Of a DNA stretch of 51,951 nt, positions 35,424 to 48,257 are shown in pieces. The notes below the pieces were generated by a model that saw nothing but the letters and a program-made list of their open reading frames with translations, had not been told where the DNA came from and did not search any database. Source of the stretch: Neocallimastix lanati (nom. inval.) (lineage: Eukaryota > Neocallimastigomycota > Neocallimastigomycetes > Neocallimastigales > Neocallimastigaceae). Made by a program: the position numbers and the translations under genes. How positions within the stretch are numbered: position 1 is the stretch's first letter; every line of letters begins with the position of its first letter. The DNA lies in the NCBI GenBank assembly GCA_016946835.1, contig JACVTC010000205.1, positions 142,501 to 194,451 on the forward strand, read 5' to 3'.

Positions 35424-36500
35424 TCAATAAATATAAATAATTTTAAATGTTTTTATTAACAATTTATTCTTTAAAAAAAGGTCAAATTTTTAATAACTTG
35501 AAATAGTAACTTTTTTTTTTCTGAATCGAAATATACTTTATTTATAAATATTTGAATAATAAAAAAAAAGAAATAATATACAAATTTTTTTTTTTTTTTA
35601 TATTATTATTAAAAATATTATAAAACTATGTTATTCGTTTCTGAAGACAAAAAAGGCCTCTTACGCTTCCCATTCATAGAGGATAACTCCATGTGGATGA
35701 ATATTATAATTTCAAATTTGATCTGAATCAAAAATTTTTTTTTTTCTTGGCCTACATTTTTATTGTTACAAGGTCGACTCTGTTGACAACAACGATGGAT
35801 CTAGTTGATCATAGTGTAATAATAAAAAAAAAAAAAAAAACATGAAATTAGGAAAAAGGACTTTCTTGATGGTGATTGAAAATAATAATAAGATATATAT
35901 ATATAATTAATAAAATAACTTTTTCTCCCCCTTCCCAGAAGCTGGTGAACAAGATTTCAAAAACTTAATTTCTACCAAGAAAGTAATACAGTACAATAAA
36001 TAATAAATAAATAATGATTAAAATAATAATCATAGTCATAATCATACTAATTATAGTATATATAGTTCAAATATTAATTAAATATTCAATAATTAAATAA
36101 AGTCACAATTTTTTTTTTTTTTTAAATTTTTATGATATATAAATATTTTAATTATTTTTGTTATTTAATAATATAATATAAATTTAACAAGGATTTCTTT
36201 TTATTATAATAATTTTAATAATTATTTACCACTTTTGTTTGATAATTATTATAATTTCTATTTATTAATATATATATATATATTTACTTAGAAGTATTGA
36301 TTATAATATAAAATATATATATATATATTTTCTATTATTATTTTCTACGAATTATAAATATATATTTATTTAATTATTTATTTAAATAATAATAACAGAA
36401 ATAATGATATATAATATAGAGAATTATATAGAAATTATATCATTATAAATAATTTTCTATATTAATAAACATATTCATGTTCTTTAATATTTTAAATGAT
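35424..36500. other. Non-coding DNA with a more complex island
   Basis: About 35620-35820 has normal complexity and ends in an A run of about 17. It has no long open frame and contains GTTGACAACAAC. It may be an old retroposed fragment. The rest is AT simple sequence. Confidence 0.45.
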
Positions 36501-36594
36501 AAAAATTTTAATAAAAAATAACCATTATAAAATATACAATTTATAGAAATAGTTATTGTATATTTTACAATGGTTATTTTTTATTAAAATTTTT
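36501..36594. repeat. Long AT-rich hairpin, 40-bp arms
   Basis: The arm at 36501-36540 is the near-exact inverse of 36555-36594, with a 14-base loop. Landmarks are AAATAACCATTATAAAATA in the left arm and TATTTTACAATGGTTATTT in the right. Only one or two mismatches are seen by eye. Confidence 0.88.
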
Positions 36595-36752
36595 ATTTTT
36601 AATAACTATTTAATATAATTTATAAAAAAATAATATATTGAATAAATATATTTATTCTTTTATTATTATTTATTATTATTTATTATTATTAAAAATACCA
36701 CTTTTTATAACTATTCCTACTAAAAATTTTAATCTTTTCTTTTCACTTGTTG

Positions 36753-36795
36753 TTATTACTATTACTATTACTATTACTATTACTATTACTATTAC

Positions 36796-36847
<52 letters not shown>
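36753..36847. repeat. (ATTACT)n then (ATT)n microsatellite
   Basis: About seven ATTACT units are followed by more than fifteen ATT units. Confidence 0.88.
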
Positions 36848-36848
<1 letters not shown>

Positions 36849-36872
36849 GAAAAATGATTATCTTAATTATTA

Positions 36873-37164
36873 AATAAATATATATTTTTAAAAAATGACA
36901 TCATAAATAAACATATTTATACAAAAATATATTTATTAATCGTTTTATTATTATTATCACTTCTAAAAATACCTTTTTTTAAAAAAATATTCTTATTAAA
37001 ATTGTAATCTTTTCTTTTAAATAAATATATTTTTTAAAAAATGACATCATAAATAAACATATTTATACAAAAATATATTTATTAATCGTTTTATTATTAT
37101 TATCACTTCTAAAAATACCTTTTTTTAAAAAAATATTCTTATTAAAATTGTAATCTTTTCTTTT
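36873..37164. repeat. 146-bp tandem duplication
   Basis: Two nearly identical units, 36873-37018 and 37019-37164. The shared landmark ATGACATCATAAATAAAC starts at 36895 and 37041. A degenerate partial copy lies at about 36688-36740 (AAAATACC...CTTTTCTTTT). Confidence 0.9.
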
Positions 37165-37167
37165 AAC

Positions 37168-37205
<38 letters not shown>

Positions 37206-37418
37206 TAAAATATAATCTTTCCACTATTATTATTTATTATTTATTATTATTATTTATTATTATTTATTATTAATTATTTATTATTAATTATTTATTATTA
37301 ATTATTTTTATTTATTATTATAATTATTGTTGTTAATTATTGTTATCATTACTATTGTTGTAATTATTATTGTTGTAGTTATTTTTATTGTACTATCAAA
37401 TGTTTCAAATTAGTAAAT

Positions 37419-37450
<32 letters not shown>

Positions 37451-37611
37451 TTTCACTATTATATTAAATATATCAATAAAAAAATAGCTCTTAGGAATTA
37501 AATTATATTAGTAGTATACAGATCGATTAAAATATATATATAATTTTTATTTTATTTTATCTATTTTTATTTTTTTTTCTTTAAATAAATATATTTTTAT
37601 AACCTCTTTTC

Positions 37612-37642
<31 letters not shown>

Positions 37643-37649
37643 TTATAAA

Positions 37650-37736
37650 TTGAATGAAAAATATTTAACTTTTATTATAATAATAAAAAAATTTTTTGTT
37701 TATTATTATAATTAAAATTAAATATTTTTCATTCAA
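37650..37736. repeat. Long AT-rich hairpin, 38-bp arms
   Basis: Arms 37650-37687 and 37699-37736 are inverse with two mismatches and an 11-base loop. The left arm starts TTGAATGAAAAATATTTAA. Confidence 0.88.
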
Positions 37737-37867
37737 GAAAATTATTTTAATTACATCTTTTTTTTTCTTTTTGTTTTTGTTTTTGTTTTTATTTTTATTA
37801 TTATTATTAAAAACATTTTTTATCTTATTACTTAATATTTAATAATATAAATGTAAATATATATAAT

Positions 37868-37907
<40 letters not shown>

Positions 37908-37985
37908 CATATTATTTCAATACAAAAAATATTTAACCTCCCACATACACATAATATCCACACTATGTTATGTGTGTGTATGAGT

Positions 37986-38228
37986 TAATAATAAAATAAT
38001 AAAATAATAGAAAGTAATAATTAAATAATTATAATAAAATAATAGAAAGTAATAATTAAATAATTATAATAAAATAATAAAAGTAATAATTAAATAATTA
38101 TAAAATAATAGAAAGTAGTAATTAAATAATTATAATAAAATAATAAAAGTAATAATTATAATAAAATAATAGAAAGTAGTAATTAAATAATTATAATAAA
38201 ATAATAAAAGTAATAATTATAATAAAAT
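37986..38228. repeat. Tandem array of about 45-bp AT units
   Basis: Repeated units built from AATAATTAAATAATTATAAT and AAAATAATAGAAAGT/AAAATAATAAAAGT. The array ends directly at the small structured repeat. Confidence 0.85.
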
Positions 38229-38237
38229 AATTATTAC

Positions 38238-38399
38238 AGAGCCACCTATAGTTGGCTCTGCTTTCCCTCGAGGATCGCGTAGGGTGCTTCTATATGGAGT
38301 TTCTTTGCTTATGGGGAGTTGAGAGCGTCGACGCCGTACCGGTATGGCAGTTAATCATACACCCATATTACTATATGGGGAAGACCAAAGTCTTCAGTC

Positions 38400-38437
<38 letters not shown>
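38238..38437 (+). repeat. Small poly(A)-tailed structured repeat, copy 2
   Basis: The body is about 38238-38402, followed by an A run of about 35. It has a chain of clean hairpins: AGAGCCA/TGGCTCT (38238-38259), GCCGTACC against GGTATGGC (about 38333-38348), CCCATAT-TACT-ATATGGG (about 38362-38379) and GAAGAC-CAAA-GTCTTC. An internal GCGTCGACGC palindrome overlaps the second. It matches copy 1 at 30432-30594. A SINE-like or retroposed structured RNA is the best reading. Direct repeats cannot be judged in this simple sequence. Confidence 0.85.
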
Positions 38438-38439
<2 letters not shown>

Positions 38440-40275
38440 ATAAAATAATAAATAAAAGGATAATAAAAATTGATAAAAAATAATAAATAAATAAATTAAA
38501 AATTTAAAATATGATTCGTTAAATTAGTTGCCATTTGATTATCATTAATTTATTGAGAATTTTAATATCATGTAATATTTAACTTTAATTATTATAAAAT
38601 TAAAGATATCGGAGAATAAAATATATATAATAATTAAAAAGGTTTTAAAGGATATTTTATAAAAAAAAAACATTAATATTATATTAAATATTGTTTTAAT
38701 AACATTTCTTGGAAAAAAAGTTTTAAATTGTAGGTTAGTTTAAAGTATAAATAATTAGAATTTTTTTTTGGTTATATTATTATATGATACAAAAAAATAA
38801 AAAAAAAAAGAAAAAAAACTCATAAAAATTATATGAATATTCTAACTATTTAATATATATAAATAAACAAAAATAAAATAAATAAAAAAAAAAAAAAAAA
38901 CATGGTATACTTTTTTTTTTTTTTTTTTTTTTTGAATAACAAGAAATTCTTTTTTTATAACCAATTAAAAAAAAAAAAGATAATAGAAAATCATTTCTAC
39001 AGTTCATTGATATATATCTGTATATACATAAATATTTTAATTAAAAAAAAAAAAAAGGAAAAATAATATAAAATACCTTTTTTTTTTTTTTATATAATTA
39101 ATTTTCATCTACTATTTGATAATCATTTATATTTAATATGAGAAGTTATTGACATAATTATATATAAAATTATTTTTATTTTTTTATTTAAAAAATAAAC
39201 ACCTGAAAAAAAAAATAAAATAAAAATAAAAAAAAGGAAGAAGATATAATAATATATTATATTTTAAATATTATATTATTTATATATTATGATTTTTTAA
39301 TATTTATTATTAAATATTCATGGTCTCTCTCTTATTTATAATTTATTATTAATTTTGATTTATTATTAAATATTCATGGTCTCTCATTTATTTATTATTT
39401 ATTTTCTATTTATTATTTATGATATATTATTTATTTATTAAATATTAAATTAATAATTAATAATTATTTATTAGTTATCATTTATTAATTATAAAAGTTA
39501 ATAACAAAATATAATTTGTTCTTTTAGATATTCTATAAATATCATTATTTTTATTTTTTATTTTTAATTTTTATAATTTTTTACCATAATATTTAAAATT
39601 ATATATAATAAGGAATTAATGAAAGATAAAAATCATTAAATAAATAAGAAGAAAGCTACCAATATTTTATTATTATTTAATTATTTATTAATTAAATTAT
39701 TAATAATATTTAGTTAAAATTGCTCAATAGCATGAAAATTTTTTGTTTGTCTCATTTACTTTTTTTTTTTTATTATTTTGTTATGTTCAAAAAATCATAA
39801 AAAAAAAAAAAAAAAGAAAAAGGGAATAAAATAAAAAAATATAATTAACCTTCATATCTAAATTTTTATTTTATTTTATTTTATTTTATTTTTTTTATTT
39901 TCTTTTAAATATTAATAAATCTATATTTATATTTATATTATTATAATCCAAATTATATGATCCAAATTAATACTGTATCATTCTAGTAATAAATAATAAA
40001 ACTTTTTTTTTCTTTTCTAAAAGTTTAAAAGATAACCACTCAAGATACTTGTTTTTATTAGTTTAAAATAAAAAAAAAACTAAAAAAATATTTTTTTTCC
40101 TTTTAATTATTTAATTATTCCTAAATATTTTTCTTAATGAACTTTTTTTTTATTTAAAAAAAAAAAAAAAAATAAATATTAAAATTAAATTATTAATTAA
40201 TTAATGCTATAAATCAAAATCATTTTCTAGTGAATAATAGAAAAATAATTATTTTTTTTTTATGATATTTTTATG

Positions 40276-40505
40276 TATTTATTTATTTTCTATTTTATTT
40301 ATTTATTTATTTATATTTTATTTATTTATTTATATATTTATATATTTATTTATATTTTATTTATTTATTTATATATTTATATATTTATTTATATTTTATT
40401 TATTTATTTAAATTTTATTTATTTATTTATATTTTATATTTTATTTATTTATTTATATTATATTTTATTTATTTATTTATTTATTTATATTATATATATT
40501 TGTTT
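40276..40505. repeat. (TTTA)n-type microsatellite
   Basis: TTTA units are mixed with TATATTTA. The open Phe/Ile/Leu/Tyr frame here is an artefact. Confidence 0.85.
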
Positions 40506-41278
40506 ATTTATTTATATTCTATTTTATTTCTGTTACTGTCTAATTTTATTAATTTTAATTTTAATACGGAATAAACTTTTTTCCTCATTGGTTACATGAC
40601 ATTTATAAATAAATCTTTAAAAATATAAATCAATGAAATTTAAAAAGTTTATTTAATGTATTAAATAGAGAATATATAATATATATAATATATATATTAT
40701 ATATATAATGTATTTTTAGTCTTTTCATTGGTTTCCTATTTTTTTTTATTTATTTATTTTAATCAAAATTTTAATTTTAATTTAAAATTTTTGTTGATTT
40801 AAAGTTTAAAATTTTTTTTGACCATATATATATATGTATTGAAGAGAAAATAAAGTTTTATATTATTTAAAAAAAAAAAATTATAAAAATAAATAAATAA
40901 ATATAAATAAATAAATAAATAAATATATCAAAATATATAATTAATAAATAAATAAAAAGTATAAAAACAATGGAATTTTTTTTAATATATTAATAAATTT
41001 ACAATAAATAATGCTTAAAACACAAACAACCAAGAAATACAAATATAGTAATAATATTAATAATAAAAACGGCAAGCTTTGAATAATAAAAAATAAAAAA
41101 AAAAAAATGACATAAACATTTTATAATATTAATTAGTATTTTATTATTAACTGTCAATAAAATAATATCATATAATATAAATCATTGTTTTTTCTATGTT
41201 ATTTTATTAGTAATAACTAAAAAACATCAAAAAATTTATTAAATAGTACATACTCAATATATATATCTATCAAATTTA

Positions 41279-41407
41279 GTTATTTTATTAATAAATAATA
41301 CAAATACATATTTTTTATTAGCTTTTATAATAGTAATAACTAATTTTAATAACTATTATAAAAGCTAATAAAAAATATGTATTTATGTTATTTATTAATA
41401 AAATAAC
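41279..41407. repeat. Long AT-rich hairpin, 59-bp arms
   Basis: Arms 41279-41337 and 41349-41407 are inverse with about three mismatches and an 11-base loop. The shared core is TATTTTTTATTAGCTTTTAT on one arm and its complement on the other. This is the longest clean inverted repeat seen in the window. Confidence 0.9.
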
Positions 41408-43133
41408 ATCACCAAATTCATTAAATCACTAACATTTAACATGAGCTATTTTTTTCTTTACCATTTCATTCAATGATTATATTTGTATATATGTAATTAA
41501 TTTACTTAATTATTGTTTTTATCATTGAAAATCTTTTACTAATTTTTGAAAATTTTAAGTTTTATTATTGAAAATCTATTACTAATTCTAATTGAAATTT
41601 CAATTTATATTAAATATAATTGTATAAATAACTACAAAATCACTTTTAATCTTCTTTTAATTATTTACTAATACTTTATATAATAAATCATAACTTTTTT
41701 ATTATTAGTATTATCGATTTATTATTTGAATAATTAATAAATAATTAAAGGTGAAAAAGTAAGCGATATGATGAAAAGAAATGTAAAAATTAATAAATAA
41801 ATAAATAAATAAATATTAAATTGATTAATTCTCATTTTTTAATATGTCACTCTGTAGTAAATTGAGTTTTCAATATTTTTTTATATGGCTATTTTTTTAT
41901 ATAAATATATATGTAGTACATTATAAATATATTACAATATAGAATAATATATACTCTATTATTAATCTTAATAAAAATATATAATATTAATAACAAAGAA
42001 ATTTATTTAATAAATATAATCAATCAATATATAGAACTTGTACCACAATTAAAAAACATTAATTATTAAAGTTCGAAATTATATTGGATATTTATAATAT
42101 AATATTCTTAGTAATAAATATTAAATTAATAAAAATTATTCGTTAAATTAAAAAAACTTGGATTATATATATAATATATTTGATATATATAATTATAAAT
42201 TAAATATTTTATATTAAAAATAAATTTGTAATATATTAGAAATGTATTTTTTTCAATCTAATATATAATTTATCTATATATAGAATAATGTCTATATTTT
42301 TAATATATATTAAATAATGTAATGTAATATATTTAAAAGTTAATATAAAAACTGTTAATTTTTTTTTATTTACCGTTGAATATAATTTTAATTTAAAGGT
42401 TCTTTTAATGGTTTCAATTTATTATTATAATTAATTTGTAATATATTTATATATGATTTTGTTACCGCTATTAACTTTTAGGAAATAATAAAGTTTATTA
42501 TTATTATTATTATTTTTTACTTTTATATTATTATTCACATTTTTTAATGGAGTATTAAAAAAAAAATAAAAAAAAAATTAATTATTGAAAAATGAACTTT
42601 AAATAATAATAAAATTTTGATAGGTTTTTATCAAATTAATATTAATATTTAATATTATTATTATAATTATTATTATTTTATAATTATTAAATATTAAATA
42701 AATAAAAAAAAAAAGTGATTTATTAAATTATAAATAAATTATTTTTATTTATTATAATTACTATTTAAAATAATATTAATTATTAAACGTTATGAGTTTT
42801 ATTAAATAGAATATTGATTAATTATTTTATTTAATTATTAAAATTATTAAAAATTATTATGAATTCTATTATATAGTTAAATCGTCTCCTAGTTTCATGT
42901 TTATTTTTAATTAAAATAAATAATATTGAACATTTTTTTCTTATTTTTTTCTTATTTTATATTATTTTATTTTAATTAAATCTTATATTTTAATATTTTA
43001 TATATATAAATTAAATATTATTTATTTGCTTATTTATATATATATATATATAATTTATTAAAAATTATTTTATCTTTTTTCTTTCTTTCTTTTTTTTTTT
43101 TGTTATAAATATTCAAAAAAGTACTTTTTATTT

Positions 43134-43169
<36 letters not shown>

Positions 43170-43858
43170 TTTTGATGAGTATTTGTAAATTATATTGTTG
43201 TAAATAGATATATTTTCAAGTAATATTAAAAGTTTAAATAATTATAAAAAATAATTATTAATTTTTTTTTTTTTAAATAAAAAAACATAAATAATTTAAA
43301 ATTTTATTTCTTATTTAATTATATTATTTATTATTTATTTTCATATTTAATATAAATCATTTTTTTTTGTAATTTAAATAATTTTTTTTTTTTAAAAAAA
43401 TAAAACTATATATTTATACATTCTTTTTTGTACCGAAATTATTATTTTTATATAATAATTAAAAAGAATTATAAATATATTAGATAATTTATTCAATATT
43501 AATTAAAATAATCAAAACAATTAAAAACAAACAAATAAAAAAAACAAAAAATTGTTTAATAGACATTTTTAAAATAATATAAATTGTATCATATTAAGCC
43601 TATAAATCATTATTTATTTAAAGTAAATATTTAATATTGTAATATAAATTACTTTTAAATTATATAAAATTAAAACAACTAACAATAAATATTTTATAAT
43701 ATAAAACTTTGTATATTGTTAAATAATTTTTTTTTTCAAATTTTATTTTAAATATAATAATAACAATCAAATTGAATATAATATATTATTATCACTATTT
43801 CTTATAAATATTGAATCAATTATTTAAAAATAAAGTAATAGTAAATAATAAAATCAAA

Positions 43859-45907
43859 ATGAAATTTTGTAATTTAAGAACTACTTTTGTCATAGCCTCT
43901 TCTGTCTTATCAGCAGTTAATGCTGGTGGTTTCTTCCCAAAGAAGACTGTTAAATACTTTGAAAAACCACCTATGAGTTCAGCTTCGTCTGCTGTTGATA
44001 ATGCTGTTCCATTAAATATTACCCAAATTTCTTTGGATGCTTTAAAAAAAGATTATCCAAATATGGAATTTAAAATCGGTAATGTTTTAAGAGATGAAAA
44101 AACTAATACTGCATACGTTCATGTTTCACAAGCCGTTAACGGTTATGAAATTATTAATAGTGCTGCTAATATTAATATTGATATTCCAACTCGTTCTGTT
44201 ATATCTTCTGGTGCAGCTGTCTGGGAAGATGTTGAAGTATTTGACCCAACAAAGCAAGGTCTTGAAAATTTAAATTTGGATATTGAAGATGCCTTAGCAA
44301 AGGTTGCTGAATACTTCAACTTTAAATACGATAAAGATGAAACTGAATTCAGTGAAAAGAACGGTCTCTACACTATTGAAGGTGTTAGTTTCACATTTGA
44401 TAGAACAGCAAGAGGTGAAAAGAAATACATTACTATCTCTGAAAAGTATGTAGATTGTGTTTGGGAATTGTCTCTTGAAATTGGTGAAACTTGGTATTTA
44501 GCTAGAATTAGTGCTACAACGGGTGGTTTATTAAATGTTGAAAATATTGCCAGTCATGCCGTCTACAATGCTATTCCATGGAATAAGATTGATATTACTA
44601 ATGGTCGTATGCTTTACGTTGATCCATACGATAAGGAAGCTTCTCCATTAGGTTGGCATAATATTGATGAACATACCGGTTCGAAAGATACTTCTGGTAA
44701 TAATATTATTGTCCAAGAAAACCATCAAGGTTCTGAAATTGATATGGATACTAAGAGAGCATTTGGTGGTGATAGCTTAGTTTTCGATTATCCATTAGAT
44801 CTTAATTCTCCAAAGGTTGAAGATTACTTTGGTGCTGCTGCTACCAACGTTTTCGTTTTAACTAATAAATTACATGATGTTTACTATAAATTTGGTTTCA
44901 ATGAACAATTTGGTAATTTCCAAGTTAATAACTTTGGTAAGGGTGGTGCTGGTAACGACCCTGTTAAAGTTTTAATTCAAGATCGTTCCGGTTCTAACAA
45001 TGCTAACTTTGCTACCCCAGTTGATGGTTTCTCTCCAAAGATGAGACTTTATCCATTTACTTCTCAAACTCCTGAAAAGGATTCTGCCTTAGTCAATCAA
45101 ATTATGATTCATGAATACAGTCATGGTGTCACTCAACGTTTAACTGGTGGACCAGACAAAACTAGTTGCTTAAGTAGTGATGAATCTAATGCTCTTAGTG
45201 AAGGTTGGAGTGATTTCTTTGCTATTGCCATGGAACTTAATTCCACCAACAAACGTGATGATCCATTTACCATGTTTGAATGGCTTTACGGTACTTTTGC
45301 TAGAACAAAGCCAATTTGTTCTGATATGAGTATTAACGATTTAACTTACAAATCTTTAACCTACCCAGTTTCTGGTCAATTAGAATGTCACATGGGTGGT
45401 GAAGTTTGGGTTAATGCTTTAAATGAAGTTTTATGGAACTTTATTGAATTACATGGTATTTCTAATGATGTTTCCGAAAGTGAAATTACTAGTAAATCTG
45501 AAGGAAATGTTCTTGCTGTAAGTGTTTTATTATTATTATTATTATTTTCTATTTAATTTTATTTTTCTTTATTTTTTTTTTTAAAAAAAAAAAATTAAAA
45601 AAAAAAAATGAATACGAATAAAATATTTATATATATATATTTATTTTTAATTTTTATTTATTATAAAAAATAGATTCAAATTGTTATTGATGCCTTAAAG
45701 ATTCAACCATGTAATCCATCATTCTTAGAAGCTCGTGATGCTATTGTTCTTGCTCAAAAGCAACGTTTCAATGATAAAGATTTACATTGTGCTATCTGGA
45801 AAGGTTTTGCCAAACGTGGTATGGGTATTAATGCTCAACCACCTTCTCAAAGTGGTGATGAATTCCTTTACATTGATAACTATGATGTTCCTACTGAATG
45901 TATGTAA
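43859..45907 (+). CDS. Secreted fungalysin (M36) zinc metallopeptidase, two exons
   Basis: join(43859..45517, 45674..45907), 630 residues. The start is the ATG giving MKFCNLRTTFVIASSVLSAV, a signal peptide probably cut after residue 22 (VNA). The in-frame TTG at 43811 is only upstream leader. The N-terminal part (about 50-240) is the FTP/PepSY-type propeptide. The catalytic domain has HEYSH at 418-422 (zinc His418 and His422, base Glu419) followed by GVTQRLTGGP, and EGWSDFFA with third zinc ligand Glu448, 26 residues after His422. Further on is GEVWVNALNEVLWN. Exon 2 completes the conserved end: IQIVIDALKIQPCNPSFLEA, then WKGFAKRGMG. The domain order and length match fungalysins, which are secreted and degrade extracellular protein. 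No dockerin or carbohydrate-binding module is visible. Codon use is A/T-ended but the gene is far more complex than its flanks. Confidence 0.96.
45518..45673 (+). other. Intron of the fungalysin gene (phase 0)
   Basis: 156 bp, donor GTAAGT and acceptor TAG. Removing it joins NVLA to IQIVIDAL in frame, as expected for the family. Reading through gives LLLLLLLF and a stop. Confidence 0.93.
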
Positions 45908-47029
45908 ATAAGTATCAGATGAAGAAAAAAAAAATAAATAAATAAATTACTATGATATTATTTATTTATTTTTTTTTATATTCAAAAATAAACAAATTTA
46001 TATAATTATATATATATAAGTTTATTATATGTAAGTATATAAATTTGTTTATTTTATAAAATATCAAATATAATTAATTTATATATGAAAGTTATTATTT
46101 TTGATATTTTTTATTTTTCTTATTAGAGAAATTAAAATTATTTAAAATTTGGAATAAAATAGTAAAATTTTTTTATACACATCATATCTGTTTTTAAATT
46201 ATTTAAATTTCCTTTACTTTTTTTTTTTTTTTTTCTTTTCTTATTTTTTAAATAAATAAATATTAACAAAATATTAACATTATAACATTAAAATTGAAGC
46301 AAATAAAAAAAAAATTTACATTTTAAATTTTTATTTATCCTTAAAATTTTTTTCTTTAGTTTTTTATTAATATAAATATAAAAATTGTAAAAAAAAAAAA
46401 CTAATTTTTTTTTATAGAATATATAAAATATAAAATATGTTATTTACAGTTAATACATACTATCATTAAGAAATATATATATATATATTAAATGAAAAAT
46501 AATCTCAAAAGATATTTCTTTATATAATTTTAAATATATAATGCGTGTATTTTTTTTTTTTTTTTGTTTCAATATAGAATAATTTCCTTTAATACATGTA
46601 TAATAAAATAAATAACAAGAAAGAATTGATAATAATTAAAATATTTTATTACCATATATGAGAGTTTATAAATAGTTTTTGTTTTGTTTAATTTTGTTTT
46701 ATTTATTATTGTATATTTATATTTCAATTTTTATTTCTATTCTATTTTTTTTTTTTATTTTAACCATAATACTAATGTAAAATGTAGTATGGTTGAGTAT
46801 ATATATAAACAGTTATATAAAATTAGCATATTTAAACATATATATTAATATATATGTAAATATTGTTATATATTATGTATATATAATAGTATATTATATA
46901 TAACAAGATATATATAATATATTTTAAATATAGTATAAAAATGTTTGATATGTAAATTATATGTTATATATATGTTTTATATATAATATTTTGTATATAT
47001 TAATATTTATACACATGTAAAAACATGAC
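45908..47029. other. Fungalysin 3' flank and AT-rich intergenic DNA
   Basis: No gene is visible. It holds the hairpin at 45985-46055, homopolymers and TATA-type repeats (46800-47000). Confidence 0.6.
45985..46055. repeat. Perfect 20-bp inverted repeat downstream of fungalysin
   Basis: AAAATAAACAAATTTATATA at 45985-46004 and its exact inverse at 46036-46055, with a 31-base loop. It starts 78 bases after the stop codon, so it may lie in the 3' UTR. Confidence 0.85.
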
Positions 47030-47177
47030 CATTATAAAACTCCTATAGTGAACTGTCTAAGTGTATGAAACCTGACACTCATGCCAGTATAGAACATATT
47101 TCATAGTAGAAGTAACCTTTTGTTACCAAAGCGATGATACGTATATAAATTATATGAAACGCTGTTTGTAGAAGGGA
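47030..47177. other. Unidentified island of normal complexity
   Basis: About 150 bp, much less AT-rich than its flanks, with stops in all frames. Short hairpins include AGTGT/ACACT (about 47060-47080) and GTAAC-CTTTT-GTTAC (about 47111-47125). It is followed directly by a tandem repeat. It may be a non-coding RNA or an old insertion. Confidence 0.45.
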
Positions 47178-47322
47178 GTAATAATAAATAATAAAAAGTA
47201 ATAATAAATAAATAATAAAAAGTAATAATAAATAAATAATAAAAAGTAATAATAAATAAATAATAAAAAGTAATAATAATAAATTATAATAATAAATAAT
47301 AATAAATTATAATAATAAATAA
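47178..47322. repeat. Tandem AGTAATAATAAATAAATAAT-type repeat
   Basis: About four 24-bp units ending AAAAAGT are followed by AATAATAAATTAT units. Confidence 0.85.

Positions 47323-48257
<935 letters not shown>

Larger units (their letters stand above)
38438..43858. other. 5.4 kb of non-coding AT-rich DNA
   Basis: Homopolymers, TTTA arrays, direct repeats of ATTCATGGTCTCTC (about 39317 and 39370) and a large hairpin at 41279-41407. The last few hundred bases should hold the fungalysin promoter and leader, but no specific element can be named. Confidence 0.6.

Noticed and set aside
43811-43858. Upstream in-frame extension of fungalysin from TTG
   Set aside because: TTG is not a likely start here. 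The ATG at 43859 gives a clean signal peptide at the very N terminus.
45895-45910. GTATGT donor-like site at the fungalysin stop, possible dockerin exon downstream
   Set aside because: No Cys-rich or other coding-like sequence follows within 1 kb, and the protein already has a complete M36 C terminus.
47030-47177. Possible C/D box snoRNA or hammerhead ribozyme
   Set aside because: CTGA and GATGAT words occur but in the wrong order and spacing, and no CTGATGA...GAAA hammerhead core is present.
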